Assembly: GCA_917880885.1 (NCBI GenBank)
Contig: OU862913.1
Span: 30,327,286-30,391,285 of the forward strand
Length of the DNA: 64,000 nucleotides
Direction of reading: 5' to 3'
DNA from: Limnephilus marmoratus
Taxonomy: Eukaryota; Arthropoda; Insecta; Trichoptera; Limnephilidae
Position 1 is the first letter of the stretch. Each line of letters opens with the position of its first letter. A program made the translations under genes and the position numbers. Shown here one piece after another: positions 47,601 through 49,589 of this stretch. The notes below the pieces were generated by a model, which saw only the letters and a program-made list of their open reading frames with translations, was not told the DNA's origin and did not search any database.

Positions 47601-47876
47601 TAATCATATTTCAGAGGTTCTGCACTCCAGGTTTCTTCTCTCTGCTGATGACCTAACGGGTTCAGTCAGATATTGATAAAATTATTGAGTAGAGTAAAAG
47701 GAATCGAATTGATTTCAATGTAACTAAAAGGAAGTTTTCATTTTATGTTCCAATGGTTTTTTTTTGTTCATTTCAGATTCACGCAAAACCTGTCCACCTT
47801 TCGACGCGACATTAACGATTCCCTGCGCGGCCCCAACACCACGGCCTCCTCCGTCACCGACATGATGACCTCATAA
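2595..47876 (+). CDS. XPO7: Exportin-7 (Ran-binding protein 16), 22 coding exons, 5' end outside window
   Basis: A nuclear transport receptor of the importin-beta/exportin family: a HEAT-repeat solenoid that binds RanGTP and cargo and shuttles through nuclear pores. Exons are at 2595-2698, 6261-6360, 8576-8683, 9921-10048, 13082-13277, 14086-14301, 15272-15418, 16848-17020, 18824-19008, 20771-20919, 21443-21615, 22643-22787, 24244-24391, 27086-27248, 27477-27667, 29631-29760, 31894-31975, 34166-34304, 38590-38667, 41609-41721, 43109-43323 and 47777-47876. They total 3183 nt (about 1060 codons plus TAA), and every junction is GT..AG with matching phase. Diagnostic peptides include [81 protein letters not shown] and [19 protein letters not shown]. 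Known animal XPO7 is close to 1087 residues, so only the N-terminal start is missing. Introns are unusually rich in mobile elements but the exons look intact. Confidence 0.97.
2765..3132 (-). mobile_element. SINE S1 copy with tRNA-like head
   Basis: Reads right to left. A tRNA-like head (about 3070-3132) is followed by a body with ACCATTCAGAATTAAAAC, the CCCCAATTGGGG palindrome and CCTCACAATATA, then an A-rich tail near 2765. The same body recurs at least ten times in the window. Confidence 0.65.
3203..3771. mobile_element. TTAA-type short element, family M1' (CTCGTTGTGGGCC ends)
   Basis: Flanked by TTAA at 3199-3202 and 3772-3775. Left end CTCGTTGTGGGCC, right end a diverged inverted match. 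Internal blocks are shared with M1 and almost identical to 49622-50265. It sits inside a diverged M4 repeat whose halves flank it (about 3130-3198 and 3776-3880). Confidence 0.7.
3941..4971. mobile_element. DNA transposon relic with GGGCGGCTTGCAC terminal inverted repeats
   Basis: Starts GGGCGGCTTGCACC and ends GTGCAAGCCGCCC, with further inverted similarity inward (TTAAATT-rich blocks). Flanking TTA at 3938-3940 and 4972-4974 is a 3-bp target duplication, as in PIF/Harbinger elements. It interrupts a smaller palindrome (CACTAGTTTTA..TAAAACTAGTG, about 3898-4998). A 65-codon frame at 4198-4395 may be a coding remnant; I cannot assign it. Confidence 0.7.
4975..6140 (-). repeat. Inverted XPO7 exon-16 copy plus five-unit exon/RT tandem array
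   Basis: 5131-5260 is the reverse complement of XPO7 exon 16, at about 92% by eye with a 5-bp deletion that breaks the frame. 4975-5130 matches the intron following exon 16. To the right, a unit of about 195-200 bp is repeated (starts near 5131, 5367, 5561, 5753, 5946). It combines the first half of exon 16 in antisense with a sense reverse-transcriptase fragment ([15 protein letters not shown]). The array ends 120 bp before exon 2. Confidence 0.85.
6261..6360 (+). CDS. XPO7: XPO7 exon 2 of window
   Basis: Acceptor ...tggtttgcag, donor gtaaca; phase 2 in, 0 out. Encodes [19 protein letters not shown], strongly conserved in exportin-7. Confidence 0.95.
6700..7138 (+). mobile_element. Non-LTR retrotransposon 3' end (L2 lineage), pseudogene
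   Basis: Encodes in pieces [53 protein letters not shown], then stops, then a frame-shifted TAWLWNDL block. This is the usual C-terminal end of Jockey-like reverse transcriptases. It ends in a hairpin (about 7082-7115), the motif CTCCTGTGTGGAGTTAATGT and an A-tail. 7140-7451 holds nothing recognised. Confidence 0.85.
7456..8123 (+). mobile_element. TTAA-type short element, family M2
   Basis: Flanked by TTAA at 7452-7455 and 8124-8127. Internal sequence is collinear with 1836-2519 throughout; the right end is GGAGGGG. 8128-8575 shows nothing I recognise. Confidence 0.75.
8576..8683 (+). CDS. XPO7: XPO7 exon 3 of window
   Basis: Acceptor ...tatcttttag, donor gttcgt; phase 0 in and out, 36 codons. 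Encodes [19 protein letters not shown], corresponding to the family's ITKLGWFD..FRNV segment. Confidence 0.95.
9119..9243 (+). mobile_element. 125-bp insertion bearing a hammerhead-like motif
   Basis: Flanked by an 11-bp direct repeat AACATTACTTG (9108-9118 and 9244-9254). The other M1 copies give the uninterrupted site. It contains the ribozyme-like core described separately and an A/T-rich 3' part. The long target duplication suggests retroposition. No other copy was seen in the window. Confidence 0.75.
9146..9202 (+). ncRNA. Hammerhead-ribozyme-like motif (type I, minimal stem III)
   Basis: Stem I arms are TTATACTTT (9146-9154) and AAAGTATAA (9194-9202), perfect over 9 bp. The core CTGATGA is at 9156-9162. 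Stem II is GCTA/TAGC (9164-9167, 9174-9177), then GAAAC (9178-9182), a CCG loop, then GTC (9186-9188), after which cleavage would fall. One unpaired A (9163) between CTGATGA and stem II departs from the canonical core and may weaken or abolish activity. Confidence 0.5.
9921..10048 (+). CDS. XPO7: XPO7 exon 4 of window
   Basis: Acceptor ...ttgtttgcag, donor gtaaca; phase 0 in, 2 out. Encodes [17 protein letters not shown] and the conserved [11 protein letters not shown]. The following 10050-10546 holds no recognised feature. Confidence 0.95.
10551..11223 (+). mobile_element. TTAA-type short element, family M2
   Basis: TTAA at 10547-10550 and 11224-11227; left end CCCCTCCGCAACG, right end TTCTGATGGG. 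Collinear with the copy at 1836. Confidence 0.8.
11385..12880 (+). repeat. Three reiterated reverse-transcriptase fragments
   Basis: The block TCTGGAGC(A/G)TGA(A/G)TCTA, followed by a GGTATCACAAGGATC-type segment, occurs from about 11388, 11676 and 11826 (the last split by the hAT element). Read in frame, the segments give [18 protein letters not shown] and [16 protein letters not shown], the conserved palm motif of non-LTR reverse transcriptases. All are decayed. Confidence 0.65.
11846..12782. mobile_element. hAT-type non-autonomous element
   Basis: Perfect 8-bp target duplication CTCTGGAG (11838-11845 and 12783-12790). Termini are CAGCGGTCGTCA and TGACGACCACGG, with GCGGGCCGCA blocks inverted just inside both ends. 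No transposase frame; contains a long G run near 11927. Confidence 0.9.
13082..13277 (+). CDS. XPO7: XPO7 exon 5 of window
   Basis: Acceptor ...tcccattgcag, donor gtgagg; phase 2 in, 0 out. Encodes [19 protein letters not shown] and [19 protein letters not shown], one of the best-conserved exportin-7 stretches. Confidence 0.97.
13342..14062 (+). mobile_element. SINE S1 copy with tRNA-like head, split by an insertion
   Basis: Head 13342-13405 has a box A-like TGGCCGAGTGG and a box B-like GGTTCAAATC. The S1 body resumes at about 13855 (CACCCTGGTGTAAGACC, CCCCAATTGGGG) and ends about 25 bp before the exon 6 acceptor. The intervening piece is described separately. Confidence 0.65.
13455..13850 (+). 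mobile_element. Probable Helitron-like fragment inside S1
   Basis: Begins near GATGCAAAATGGACGGGTG and has GACCGCCGTCTGTGTGTCTG and CTCCTAAATGAATGGACCG, a layout I associate with insect Helitron-type repeats. It contains two C runs (13731-13740, 13767-13783). No terminal hairpin could be fixed, so the boundaries are estimates. Confidence 0.4.
14086..14301 (+). CDS. XPO7: XPO7 exon 6 of window
   Basis: Acceptor ...ctgtttgcag, donor gtaatg; phase 0 in and out, 72 codons. Encodes [19 protein letters not shown] and [20 protein letters not shown]. Confidence 0.97.
14318..15178 (+). repeat. Degenerate TCTATCTGACTGCC minisatellite
   Basis: About 850 bp made of a 12-16 bp unit (TCTATCTGACTGCC and variants), strongly pyrimidine-rich on the transcribed-sense strand. 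Confidence 0.85.
15272..15418 (+). CDS. XPO7: XPO7 exon 7 of window
   Basis: Acceptor ...tcacttccag, donor gtttgc; phase 0 in and out, 49 codons. Encodes [20 protein letters not shown]. Confidence 0.97.
15600..15955 (+). mobile_element. Non-LTR reverse-transcriptase fragment
   Basis: Frame pieces read [14 protein letters not shown], then, after stops, [20 protein letters not shown] and [13 protein letters not shown], the palm-to-thumb order of Jockey-like reverse transcriptases. Several stops; a dead fragment. Confidence 0.75.
15959..16160 (+). repeat. 15-bp minisatellite (GATCATTTTGACCCx)
   Basis: About 13 tandem copies of a 15-bp unit, most carrying GATC. It follows directly on the reverse-transcriptase fragment. 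16161-16847 is AT-rich intron with nothing recognised. Confidence 0.9.
16848..17020 (+). CDS. XPO7: XPO7 exon 8 of window
   Basis: Acceptor ...tattttgcag, donor gtattt; phase 0 in, 2 out. Encodes [19 protein letters not shown] and [19 protein letters not shown]. Confidence 0.97.
17085..17162 (+). mobile_element. L2/S2 3' tail fragment cut by an M1 element
   Basis: Contains the conserved tail hairpin (GGCCCTGAGGGAAATT..CCTCAGGGCC) and CTCCTGTGTGGAG. The tail is interrupted exactly at TTAA and continues after 17664 as TTAATGTAAAAAAAA. Confidence 0.8.
17163..17664 (+). mobile_element. TTAA-type short element, family M1
   Basis: TTAA at 17159-17162 and 17665-17668. Ends CCCGTCAAAGGCC and GGCCTGTCACCGG make the terminal inverted repeat. 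Removing it with one TTAA restores the retroposon tail exactly. Confidence 0.9.
17890..18250 (+). repeat. Interspersed repeat R4, uninterrupted copy
   Basis: Shares with 30035-31170 the segments GACCAATAAACGCTGATTC, TATAAGTTTTATTTAA and GTTGGCATTATTGAAATTT. Here the site that holds a TTAA element in the other copy is empty. 18255-18820 otherwise holds an S1 scrap near 18245-18315 and nothing else recognised. Confidence 0.75.
18824..19008 (+). CDS. XPO7: XPO7 exon 9 of window
   Basis: Acceptor ...tttgtctgcag, donor gtaaga; phase 2 in, 1 out. Encodes [20 protein letters not shown] and [17 protein letters not shown]. The codon spanning the exon 8/9 junction is AGC (Ser) where vertebrate XPO7 has Arg. 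Confidence 0.96.
19080..19275 (-). mobile_element. SINE S1 fragment
   Basis: S1 body in reverse: GGAGCCAGGGAGACTGTGG, an altered CCAACTAGGG palindrome, AAACATGGCTCAAGCCATTTC. Its right edge runs into an L2 fragment. Confidence 0.65.
19300..19660 (-). mobile_element. Non-LTR retrotransposon 3' fragment (L2 lineage)
   Basis: The minus strand has an open stretch with [58 protein letters not shown], the same protein region as 6700-7138 but with fewer breaks. Confidence 0.85.
19712..20092 (+). mobile_element. TTAA-type element fragment, M1' relative
   Basis: Begins CTCATTGTGGGCC right after a TTAA (about 19708-19711) and contains the M1 segment GATGCAAGCGATTCTGACCTTG. No matching right end found. 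Confidence 0.55.
20248..20696 (-). mobile_element. TTAA-type short element, family M1
   Basis: TTAA at 20244-20247 and 20697-20700; reverse orientation relative to 8958. It ends 74 bp before exon 10. Confidence 0.85.
20771..20919 (+). CDS. XPO7: XPO7 exon 10 of window
   Basis: Acceptor ...tttgttgcag, donor gtgaga; phase 1 in, 0 out. Encodes [15 protein letters not shown] and [20 protein letters not shown]. Confidence 0.97.
21065..21345 (+). mobile_element. SINE S1 copy (head missing)
   Basis: Body from GCGGCACGTTCCAGAGTGG through CCCCAATTGGGG to GTGAGGTATTCATATAAAAAAA, the typical S1 3' end. Confidence 0.7.
21443..21615 (+). CDS. XPO7: XPO7 exon 11 of window
   Basis: Acceptor ...tgttctag, donor gtaagt; phase 0 in, 2 out. 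Encodes [19 protein letters not shown] and [13 protein letters not shown]. Confidence 0.96.
21711..21948 (+). repeat. 119-bp direct tandem duplication
   Basis: 21711-21829 and 21830-21948 are near-identical. Both run from TCGTTGTGTCTCCCTTAC to the GC-rich GGAGACGCGC block of an M1 end. Confidence 0.8.
21914..22296. mobile_element. Hybrid TTAA element: M1 end joined to M2 end
   Basis: TTAA at 21910-21913 is followed by a minus-oriented M1 terminal part (CCTCTAATTTGCCGGAGACG...). Near 22020 it changes to M2 sequence, which continues to the M2 right end GGAGGGG and TTAA at 22297-22300. Confidence 0.7.
22320..22580 (-). mobile_element. SINE S1 fragment fused to SINE S2 fragment
   Basis: 22320-22430 matches S1 (GGTAGTGGGGAGGGGAAGG). 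22440-22580 matches S2 (CACCCCTGCTAAGTCACC, GGGGTGACCTATGGCAGAAG). Confidence 0.6.
22643..22787 (+). CDS. XPO7: XPO7 exon 12 of window
   Basis: Acceptor ...cttttgtttcag, donor gtgagt; phase 2 in, 0 out. Encodes [20 protein letters not shown] and [18 protein letters not shown]. Confidence 0.97.
22905..23365. mobile_element. Two SINE S1 fragments, head to head
   Basis: 22905-23105 is S1 in reverse and 23110-23365 is S1 forward with its A-tail at the right. They meet near the CACCAGGGCGATAC segment. Confidence 0.6.
23400..24180 (+). repeat. Minisatellites of 40-50 bp and 14 bp units
   Basis: 23400-23750 and 23945-24020 repeat GTAGCAAAATTGATAGA..GTTTTAGG..CTGATA. 24020-24175 repeats a 14-bp AGAGGTTTTTAGAG unit about nine times. 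A unique piece with CTACCAGTAGGTACCAGTAG separates them. The array ends about 65 bp before exon 13. Confidence 0.8.
24244..24391 (+). CDS. XPO7: XPO7 exon 13 of window
   Basis: Acceptor ...tgtgattccag, donor gtaaaa; phase 0 in, 1 out. Encodes [20 protein letters not shown] and [15 protein letters not shown]. Confidence 0.97.
25009..26958 (-). mobile_element. TIR transposon of unassigned superfamily
   Basis: Perfect 12-bp ends CTAAGGTGGTCC / GGACCACCTTAG, with further inverted similarity inward (GCCACCC.., TTTGTTACAC). A 6-bp repeat TGGTGA flanks it (25003-25008, 26959-26964). It carries a broken minus-strand gene. I cannot assign the superfamily. Confidence 0.75.
25296..26668 (-). pseudogene. 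Broken transposon-borne gene, unrecognised family
   Basis: Four minus-strand segments in N-to-C order: 26668-26471 ([20 protein letters not shown]), 26240-26019 (acidic and basic, Ser-rich, [20 protein letters not shown]), 25877-25545 ([19 protein letters not shown]) and 25481-25296 ([20 protein letters not shown]). The RHLWYLS..L and VNDTAERG motifs recall uncharacterised predicted insect proteins often multi-copy in genomes; this is memory, not a search. The frame is interrupted between segments, so the gene is dead here. Function unknown, possibly the element's transposase. Confidence 0.6.
27086..27248 (+). CDS. XPO7: XPO7 exon 14 of window
   Basis: Acceptor ...ctttttccag, donor gtgagt; phase 1 in, 2 out. 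Encodes [20 protein letters not shown] and YMMLFDWI. Confidence 0.97.
27477..27667 (+). CDS. XPO7: XPO7 exon 15 of window
   Basis: Acceptor ...ttgttccag, donor gtacgt; phase 2 in, 1 out. Encodes [16 protein letters not shown] and [19 protein letters not shown], a signature stretch of exportin-7. Confidence 0.97.
27800..28272 (+). mobile_element. SINE S2 copy with hairpin tail
   Basis: Forward S2 from GGGAACCATTTATTGGATAAC through GTGAGGTTTGTCTAGGTCTTGG to the CCCTGCCGGGAACTATTTTCCTCAGGG hairpin region and GGAGCTAGTGTAAAAAAAA. Confidence 0.75.
28330..29530 (+). mobile_element. Non-LTR retrotransposon (L3 lineage), 5'-truncated
   Basis: An open frame of 292 codons (28343-29221) begins within the reverse-transcriptase palm. 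FILYINDID just upstream leads to [10 protein letters not shown] (catalytic FADD box), then thumb and C-terminal parts ([37 protein letters not shown]). Everything before the palm is missing, so this is a dead-on-arrival copy, though its frame is intact and probably fairly young. A/T-rich 3' end with A-tail near 29530. Confidence 0.88.
29545..29615 (-). mobile_element. Antisense reverse-transcriptase fragment next to exon 16 acceptor
   Basis: On the minus strand it reads [13 protein letters not shown], a stop, then [12 protein letters not shown], the same segment carried by each unit of the 5131-6140 array. It reaches to within about 15-20 bp of the exon 16 splice acceptor. A similar scrap lies near 28284-28320. 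Confidence 0.7.
29631..29760 (+). CDS. XPO7: XPO7 exon 16 of window (parent of the inverted array)
   Basis: Acceptor ...gtgatttcag, weak in pyrimidines; donor gtgact; phase 1 in, 2 out. Encodes [19 protein letters not shown] and [20 protein letters not shown], conserved in exportin-7. The inverted, frame-broken copies lie at 5131-6140. Confidence 0.96.
30035..31170 (+). repeat. Interspersed repeat R4, copy interrupted by a TTAA element
   Basis: Same repeat as 17890-18250, split by the element at 30090-30760. It continues past the end of the shorter copy to a GAATACTTCGAACAACGG block present in both. Confidence 0.75.
30090..30760 (+). mobile_element. TTAA-type element, family M3
   Basis: 671 bp between TTAA at 30086-30089 and 30761-30764; ends CCCTTCGAATAAT and ATTAAACGGG. 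A GGGTCTCCTGTxATTA motif is duplicated near the right end. The sister R4 copy at 17890 shows the empty site. Confidence 0.85.
31263..31634. mobile_element. TTAA-type short element, M1' relative
   Basis: TTAA at 31259-31262 and 31635-31638. The interior shares TATGTATAAAGAAAGTGTATG and the ATTATCGCTCTTTACCATAG block with 3203-3771. Confidence 0.7.
31894..31975 (+). CDS. XPO7: XPO7 exon 17 of window
   Basis: Acceptor ...tatttgcag, donor gtgagt; phase 2 in, 0 out. Encodes [19 protein letters not shown] and SIPQTDLL. Lower GC than its neighbours. Confidence 0.95.
32366..32719 (+). mobile_element. SINE S2 copy with hairpin and poly(A)
   Basis: Forward S2: GGTACCGCCGCCCCGGGAACC, CACCTCTGCCATAGGTCACC, the tail hairpin at 32653-32683, GGAGCTCATGTA and a 17-base A-tail. 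This is the best-preserved tail in the window. Confidence 0.8.
32720..34165 (+). other. AT-rich intron, nothing recognised
   Basis: A-rich microsatellite at 32830-32900, then about 1.2 kb of AT-rich sequence without frames, repeat-family matches or RNA structure I can support. Confidence 0.5.
34166..34304 (+). CDS. XPO7: XPO7 exon 18 of window
   Basis: Acceptor ...gtgtgtttag, donor gtaccg; phase 0 in, 1 out. Encodes [20 protein letters not shown] and [10 protein letters not shown]. Confidence 0.96.
34606..35597 (-). mobile_element. Mariner-family transposon, internally shortened
   Basis: Inverted termini CGAGGGCTATTCAGAAACTAG at both ends, each flanked by TA (34604-34605, 35598-35599). 992 bp is shorter than the roughly 1.3 kb usual for mariner, so part of the transposase is missing. 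Confidence 0.93.
34956..35435 (-). pseudogene. Mariner transposase N-terminal half, broken
   Basis: 159 codons: paired helix-turn-helix DNA-binding region ([61 protein letters not shown]), then [24 protein letters not shown] stop falls just before the first catalytic block. That block reads TGNE where active members have TGDE, so the first catalytic Asp is lost. A frame-disrupted C-terminal remnant (IMATVFWER) follows at about 34705-34935. Not functional. Confidence 0.9.
35755..36209 (+). mobile_element. TTAA-type short element, family M1
   Basis: TTAA at 35751-35754 and 36210-36213; ends CCTCTGGGTGGCC and GGCCCATTAGAGG. Confidence 0.85.
36255..36565 (+). mobile_element. TTAA-type short element, 311 bp, separate family
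   Basis: TTAA at 36251-36254 and 36566-36569. Terminal inverted repeat CCCGTCAGCTTG / CAAGCAGACGGG has one mismatch. No other copy noted. Confidence 0.8.
36612..37080 (-). mobile_element. TTAA-type short element, family M1
   Basis: TTAA at 36608-36611 and 37081-37084, reverse orientation relative to the copy at 35755. Confidence 0.85.
37116..37920. repeat. Two inverted copies of repeat M4
   Basis: 37116-37316 runs to GAGGCCTGAGGGG-TTAA. 37488-37920 starts TAACCCCTCAGACCTCGACC and reads back through the same CATTCAGAAATATTCCATTTA segment in reverse. A further diverged copy lies at 62940-63300. Confidence 0.6.
37925..38390 (+). mobile_element. Diverged M1-like element
   Basis: Follows M1 order (AACAATAAACTATCTATTAAAA, GATAGGTTTTCGAT, CAAACGATTCTGACCTTG) but with many substitutions; no clear TTAA ends. 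Confidence 0.55.
38590..38667 (+). CDS. XPO7: XPO7 exon 19 of window
   Basis: Acceptor ...tgcattacag, donor gtaagt; phase 1 in, 1 out. Encodes [20 protein letters not shown]. Confidence 0.96.
39239..39556 (+). mobile_element. Purine-rich tract ending in a Helitron-like 3' end
   Basis: 39239-39500 is G/A-rich with many GGG to GGGGG runs. It ends CATGCCGGGACCAGCTAGT, and the terminal CTAGT after a GC-rich hairpin is a Helitron-type 3' end. Frames through the tract are low-complexity shadows. Confidence 0.55.
39775..40080 (-). mobile_element. Non-LTR reverse-transcriptase fragment (L3 relative)
   Basis: An open minus-strand stretch with [39 protein letters not shown] and [14 protein letters not shown], the region after the catalytic box in the 28330 element. 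Confidence 0.8.
40446..40873 (+). mobile_element. SINE S2 copy
   Basis: Forward S2 with GGTACCACTGCCCCGGGAACC, GTGAGGTTTGTCTAGGTCTTGG and a degraded tail (TCAGTGCCTCCTGTGTGGAG, A-tail). A second inverted tail scrap follows at 40874-40915. 40920-41608 shows nothing recognised. Confidence 0.75.
41609..41721 (+). CDS. XPO7: XPO7 exon 20 of window
   Basis: Acceptor ...cgtgttgcag, donor gtgagt; phase 1 in, 0 out. Encodes [18 protein letters not shown]. The preceding SSRGGQDHN linker differs from vertebrates. Confidence 0.94.
42040..42300 (-). mobile_element. SINE S1 copy
   Basis: Reverse S1: ATACCTCACAAGAGTCCCAG, GGAGCCAGTGAGACTAAGG, CCCCAATTGGGG, GGTGGTCTTAAAGCAGG. Confidence 0.7.
42290..42935 (+). 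repeat. C-rich minisatellite, 26-27 bp unit
   Basis: From about 42536 a unit TTTGTTCCCCCGCCCTCCTC (plus CCCTCC) repeats about 15 times. 42290-42535 is related CCCTTCC-rich sequence. The long frames on both strands are low-complexity products of the array. Confidence 0.9.
43109..43323 (+). CDS. XPO7: XPO7 exon 21 of window
   Basis: Acceptor ...ttgttgtcag, donor gtacgt; phase 0 in, 2 out. Encodes [19 protein letters not shown] and [12 protein letters not shown]. Confidence 0.97.
43624..44101 (-). mobile_element. TTAA-type short element, family M1
   Basis: TTAA at 43620-43623 and 44102-44105. It sits in a degraded pogo-like element (about 43563-44140) recognisable by TTTTTCGGTCCCTCGGCCCA and GGAAAACTTCTTA. 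Confidence 0.85.
44424..44561 (+). repeat. copia 5' LTR
   Basis: 138 bp, TATTATAAAAAGC...TTTTATTACA, containing TATAAATAAAG, which can serve as TATA box and polyadenylation signal. Confidence 0.92.
44727..46730 (+). CDS. copia gag-pol remnant, 667 codons, domains deleted in frame
   Basis: Domains in order: Gag (about 1-230), zinc knuckle [14 protein letters not shown] (about 238), protease with [13 protein letters not shown] (about 285), and the pre-integrase segment [10 protein letters not shown] (about 415). The frame then jumps near residue 445 straight to the integrase C-terminal part ([19 protein letters not shown]), so the catalytic integrase core is absent. It continues into the start of the reverse transcriptase ([31 protein letters not shown]) and stops after another deletion. 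The intact frame despite a missing core is notable. Confidence 0.93.
   Translation: MASISNYLVSVPKLIGRQNYGQWSFAAQNYLVLEGMVLCIKPEPDKPPADADDAKTKAKLILTIDPALYVHIKNVRTSKELWDKLKMLFDDSGFCRKISLLRNLISIRLESCTSMTSYVTQIIEVGQKLQGTGFGINDKWICSIMLAGLSERYAPMIMAIENSNMVITTDAIKTKLLDMEPEEDSDVNNAFACFRNKSNQRSRNVKSMPQSMVNKDRRDAQVSTSVKGKSNGKSNVKCYGCKQFGHYRNQCTIMDNSSKNTQGSKTSNACSAVFFNGTFDKSGWFVDSGASSHLTGNKNWMIDVCYSGFAKEIMVASQNKIPVECCGNVNITTSTEECDFNITVEKVLCVPQLSTNLLSVSQLIKQGNKVHFTSKGCEILNKQNTLVTTASLMNGVYKLNASTCLVAAVAESPDVLHRRLGHVNSYSLNKMQNAVEGVKLSEKANINKSKCILVGYPEDVKGYRVYNPSTRVITTSRDVIIIKENNSCEENMIGTEVIDDKPEISRPSQSSEGDPSDTSREDSFVSMESAHDMDETYVPDEESMRSEEDSQSDITLKTFPERERKQPDRYGFMCTEEYNKSLSDEMTLEAALQGPEKEHWVQAIKEELKSFEDNNAWSLVDIRVSENIMKCEWVLKKKCDSENNVRYRARLVAKGCSQKYGVNNVIL
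46780..47321 (+). pseudogene. copia RNase H remnant
   Basis: After a deletion and a frameshift near 46860 the sequence reads [10 protein letters not shown], then [20 protein letters not shown] and [14 protein letters not shown], the RNase H end of a copia polyprotein; stop at 47319-47321. Confidence 0.88.
47363..47500 (+). repeat. copia 3' LTR
   Basis: 138 bp, two differences from the 5' LTR (CACATAT for CACGTAT, TATTAG for TATCAG). Confidence 0.92.
47777..47876 (+). CDS. XPO7: XPO7 terminal coding exon
   Basis: Acceptor ...ttcatttcag; phase 2 in; ends TCA TAA. Encodes [16 protein letters not shown] and the C-terminal DMMTS, close to the family's DMMS terminus. Confidence 0.97.
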
Positions 47877-48380
47877 CACACGTGACACCGCACCCGCTAA
47901 ACCACCCAACCGCAACAATGACCAACAAGCCAAAAATCCCGCCACCCAGAGGACAACCTTACCGATCAATGGCGACGTTGAGCCAAATCGGCCGATATAC
48001 AGTTTTTAGATGAAATTGATTTATAATCTTCGCAGAGGACAACTTTTCCAATCAACCGAACATCTATAATGTGAAGGACAACTTTACCAAACATTGGCGA
48101 TATTGTTGGCGTATATTTTAGATGAAATTAATTTGATGAAGACAACTTTACCGATTGATGGTGATTTTGTTGGTTGATTTGATTGATTTTATTGGCTTTG
48201 ACTTAGTGCTGGTTAACTACCGAATTTTAGATGAAATCGATTTGAAATCTTTTATAAACCGTTTCTTATTGCGACAGTCTTTCACGTGTCACTTTGTGAC
48301 TGTTTCTTTCAGTGACATTCTTTCACAGTGGCGCCGCCTGTCGGTTAAAATAGTGTTCTGAAGTGATTCATTGTGGTTTT
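47877..48380 (+). other. XPO7: Putative XPO7 3' UTR start
   Basis: Follows the stop codon with no other gene. The first AATAAA I see is near 49151, so the UTR could extend through the minisatellite at 48380-49075; the true poly(A) site is unknown. Confidence 0.45.
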
Positions 48381-49075
48381 TTATACTTAAAGTGACAGTT
48401 TGTCTGCGATTCATTGTAACTGTTTCTTTTAGTGGTTTTCTTTCATGGAGCCATCTGTCTGTCTAAATATTAATTTTTTTGATTCATTTTGACTTGTTAG
48501 TTTTTTGTTCATTCAAATATGTAACAGTTTGTTTCTGATTCTTAGTGACTGCTTCTTTTAGTGACAGTTTGTCTGTGGTTCATTGCGGCTATTACCCAAT
48601 GTGACAGTTTGACTGTGATTCATTATGGCTGTTACCCAACGTGACAGTTTGTCTTTGATTTATTGCGGCTTAACTTAAAGTGACAGTTTGACTGTGAATC
48701 ATTGTGGCTGTTACTTAAAATGACAGCTTGTCTTTGATTCATTGCGGCTGTTACTTAACGTGACAGTTCGTGATTCATTGCGACTGTTGCTTAAAGAAAC
48801 AGTTTGTGATTCATTGCGGCTGTTATCTACAGTGGCAGTTTGTCTGTGATTCATTGCAGCTGTTACTTAAAGAAACAGTTTGTGATTCATTGCGGCTGTA
48901 ACTAAAAGTGGCAGTTTGTCTGTGATTCATTGCTGCTGTAACTAAAAGTGGCAGTTTGTCTGTGATTCATTGCGGCTGTAACTAAAAATGGCAGTTTGTC
49001 TGTAATTCATTGCAGCTGTAACTAAATGTGACAGTTTACCTGTGATTCATTACGACTAATTCTTTAAGTAATTTT
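48380..49075 (+). repeat. 44-bp minisatellite (GTGACAGTTTGTCTGTGATTC)
   Basis: About 14 imperfect copies of a unit with CAGTTTGTCTGTGATTCATT and GCGGCTGTTACTTAAA. Unit length varies (some lack GTCT). Confidence 0.85.
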
Positions 49076-49589
49076 TTTTTGTGGTTTATTCTTACTCTCA
49101 ATGGTGACTCTATGCCTCTCATAGTAACAGTCTTCTTAAATGACGTACACCAATAAATCGATTTATTCACATTGTCTTGATTATCATTACAAAACCGCAT
49201 TTTACATTTTGACTAGAGTTATAACCGTAATGATTTTATCTATGAACTTATTCGTGCAGCTAAAACTCACATTTGCTAGATTCAATGCTAATAACTTCAA
49301 AGAACACAAACATAAAATTTTATTTTTTTAATTCATATTTTTTTTTTTTATATTTTATTTTCGTTCGCTTTTTTGTCCTGATTTTTGATATTGATAGGTT
49401 TGGTGCAGGTATTACGGTTTTTTATTGCATTTGATGGTGATAAAGCATTTTGTTGTGCTTCTTCATGTGTGACTGCCCGACTGACTTTAAAATGAACTAT
49501 TGTCTGTAATAGAATTTTTTCTATTGGTGTTATCTTGTTGAATGGAATTTGCCTTCTGAATTGTTTCTTGAGTTTTTCGTATTGTGATA

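Larger units (their letters stand above)
43362..47730 (+). repeat. Reiterated reverse-transcriptase fragments hosting other insertions
   Basis: Copies at 43362-43560, 44140-44410 and 44390-44423 plus 47506-47720 share a TTTTTTGCTAGCT..CTTxCAGA lead, TTTTTTGTGTGATCAGGAGT (reading [12 protein letters not shown]) and a GCTGATGACCTAA palm segment. The third copy is split by the copia element, the first two by a pogo-like/M1 nest. Confidence 0.65.
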
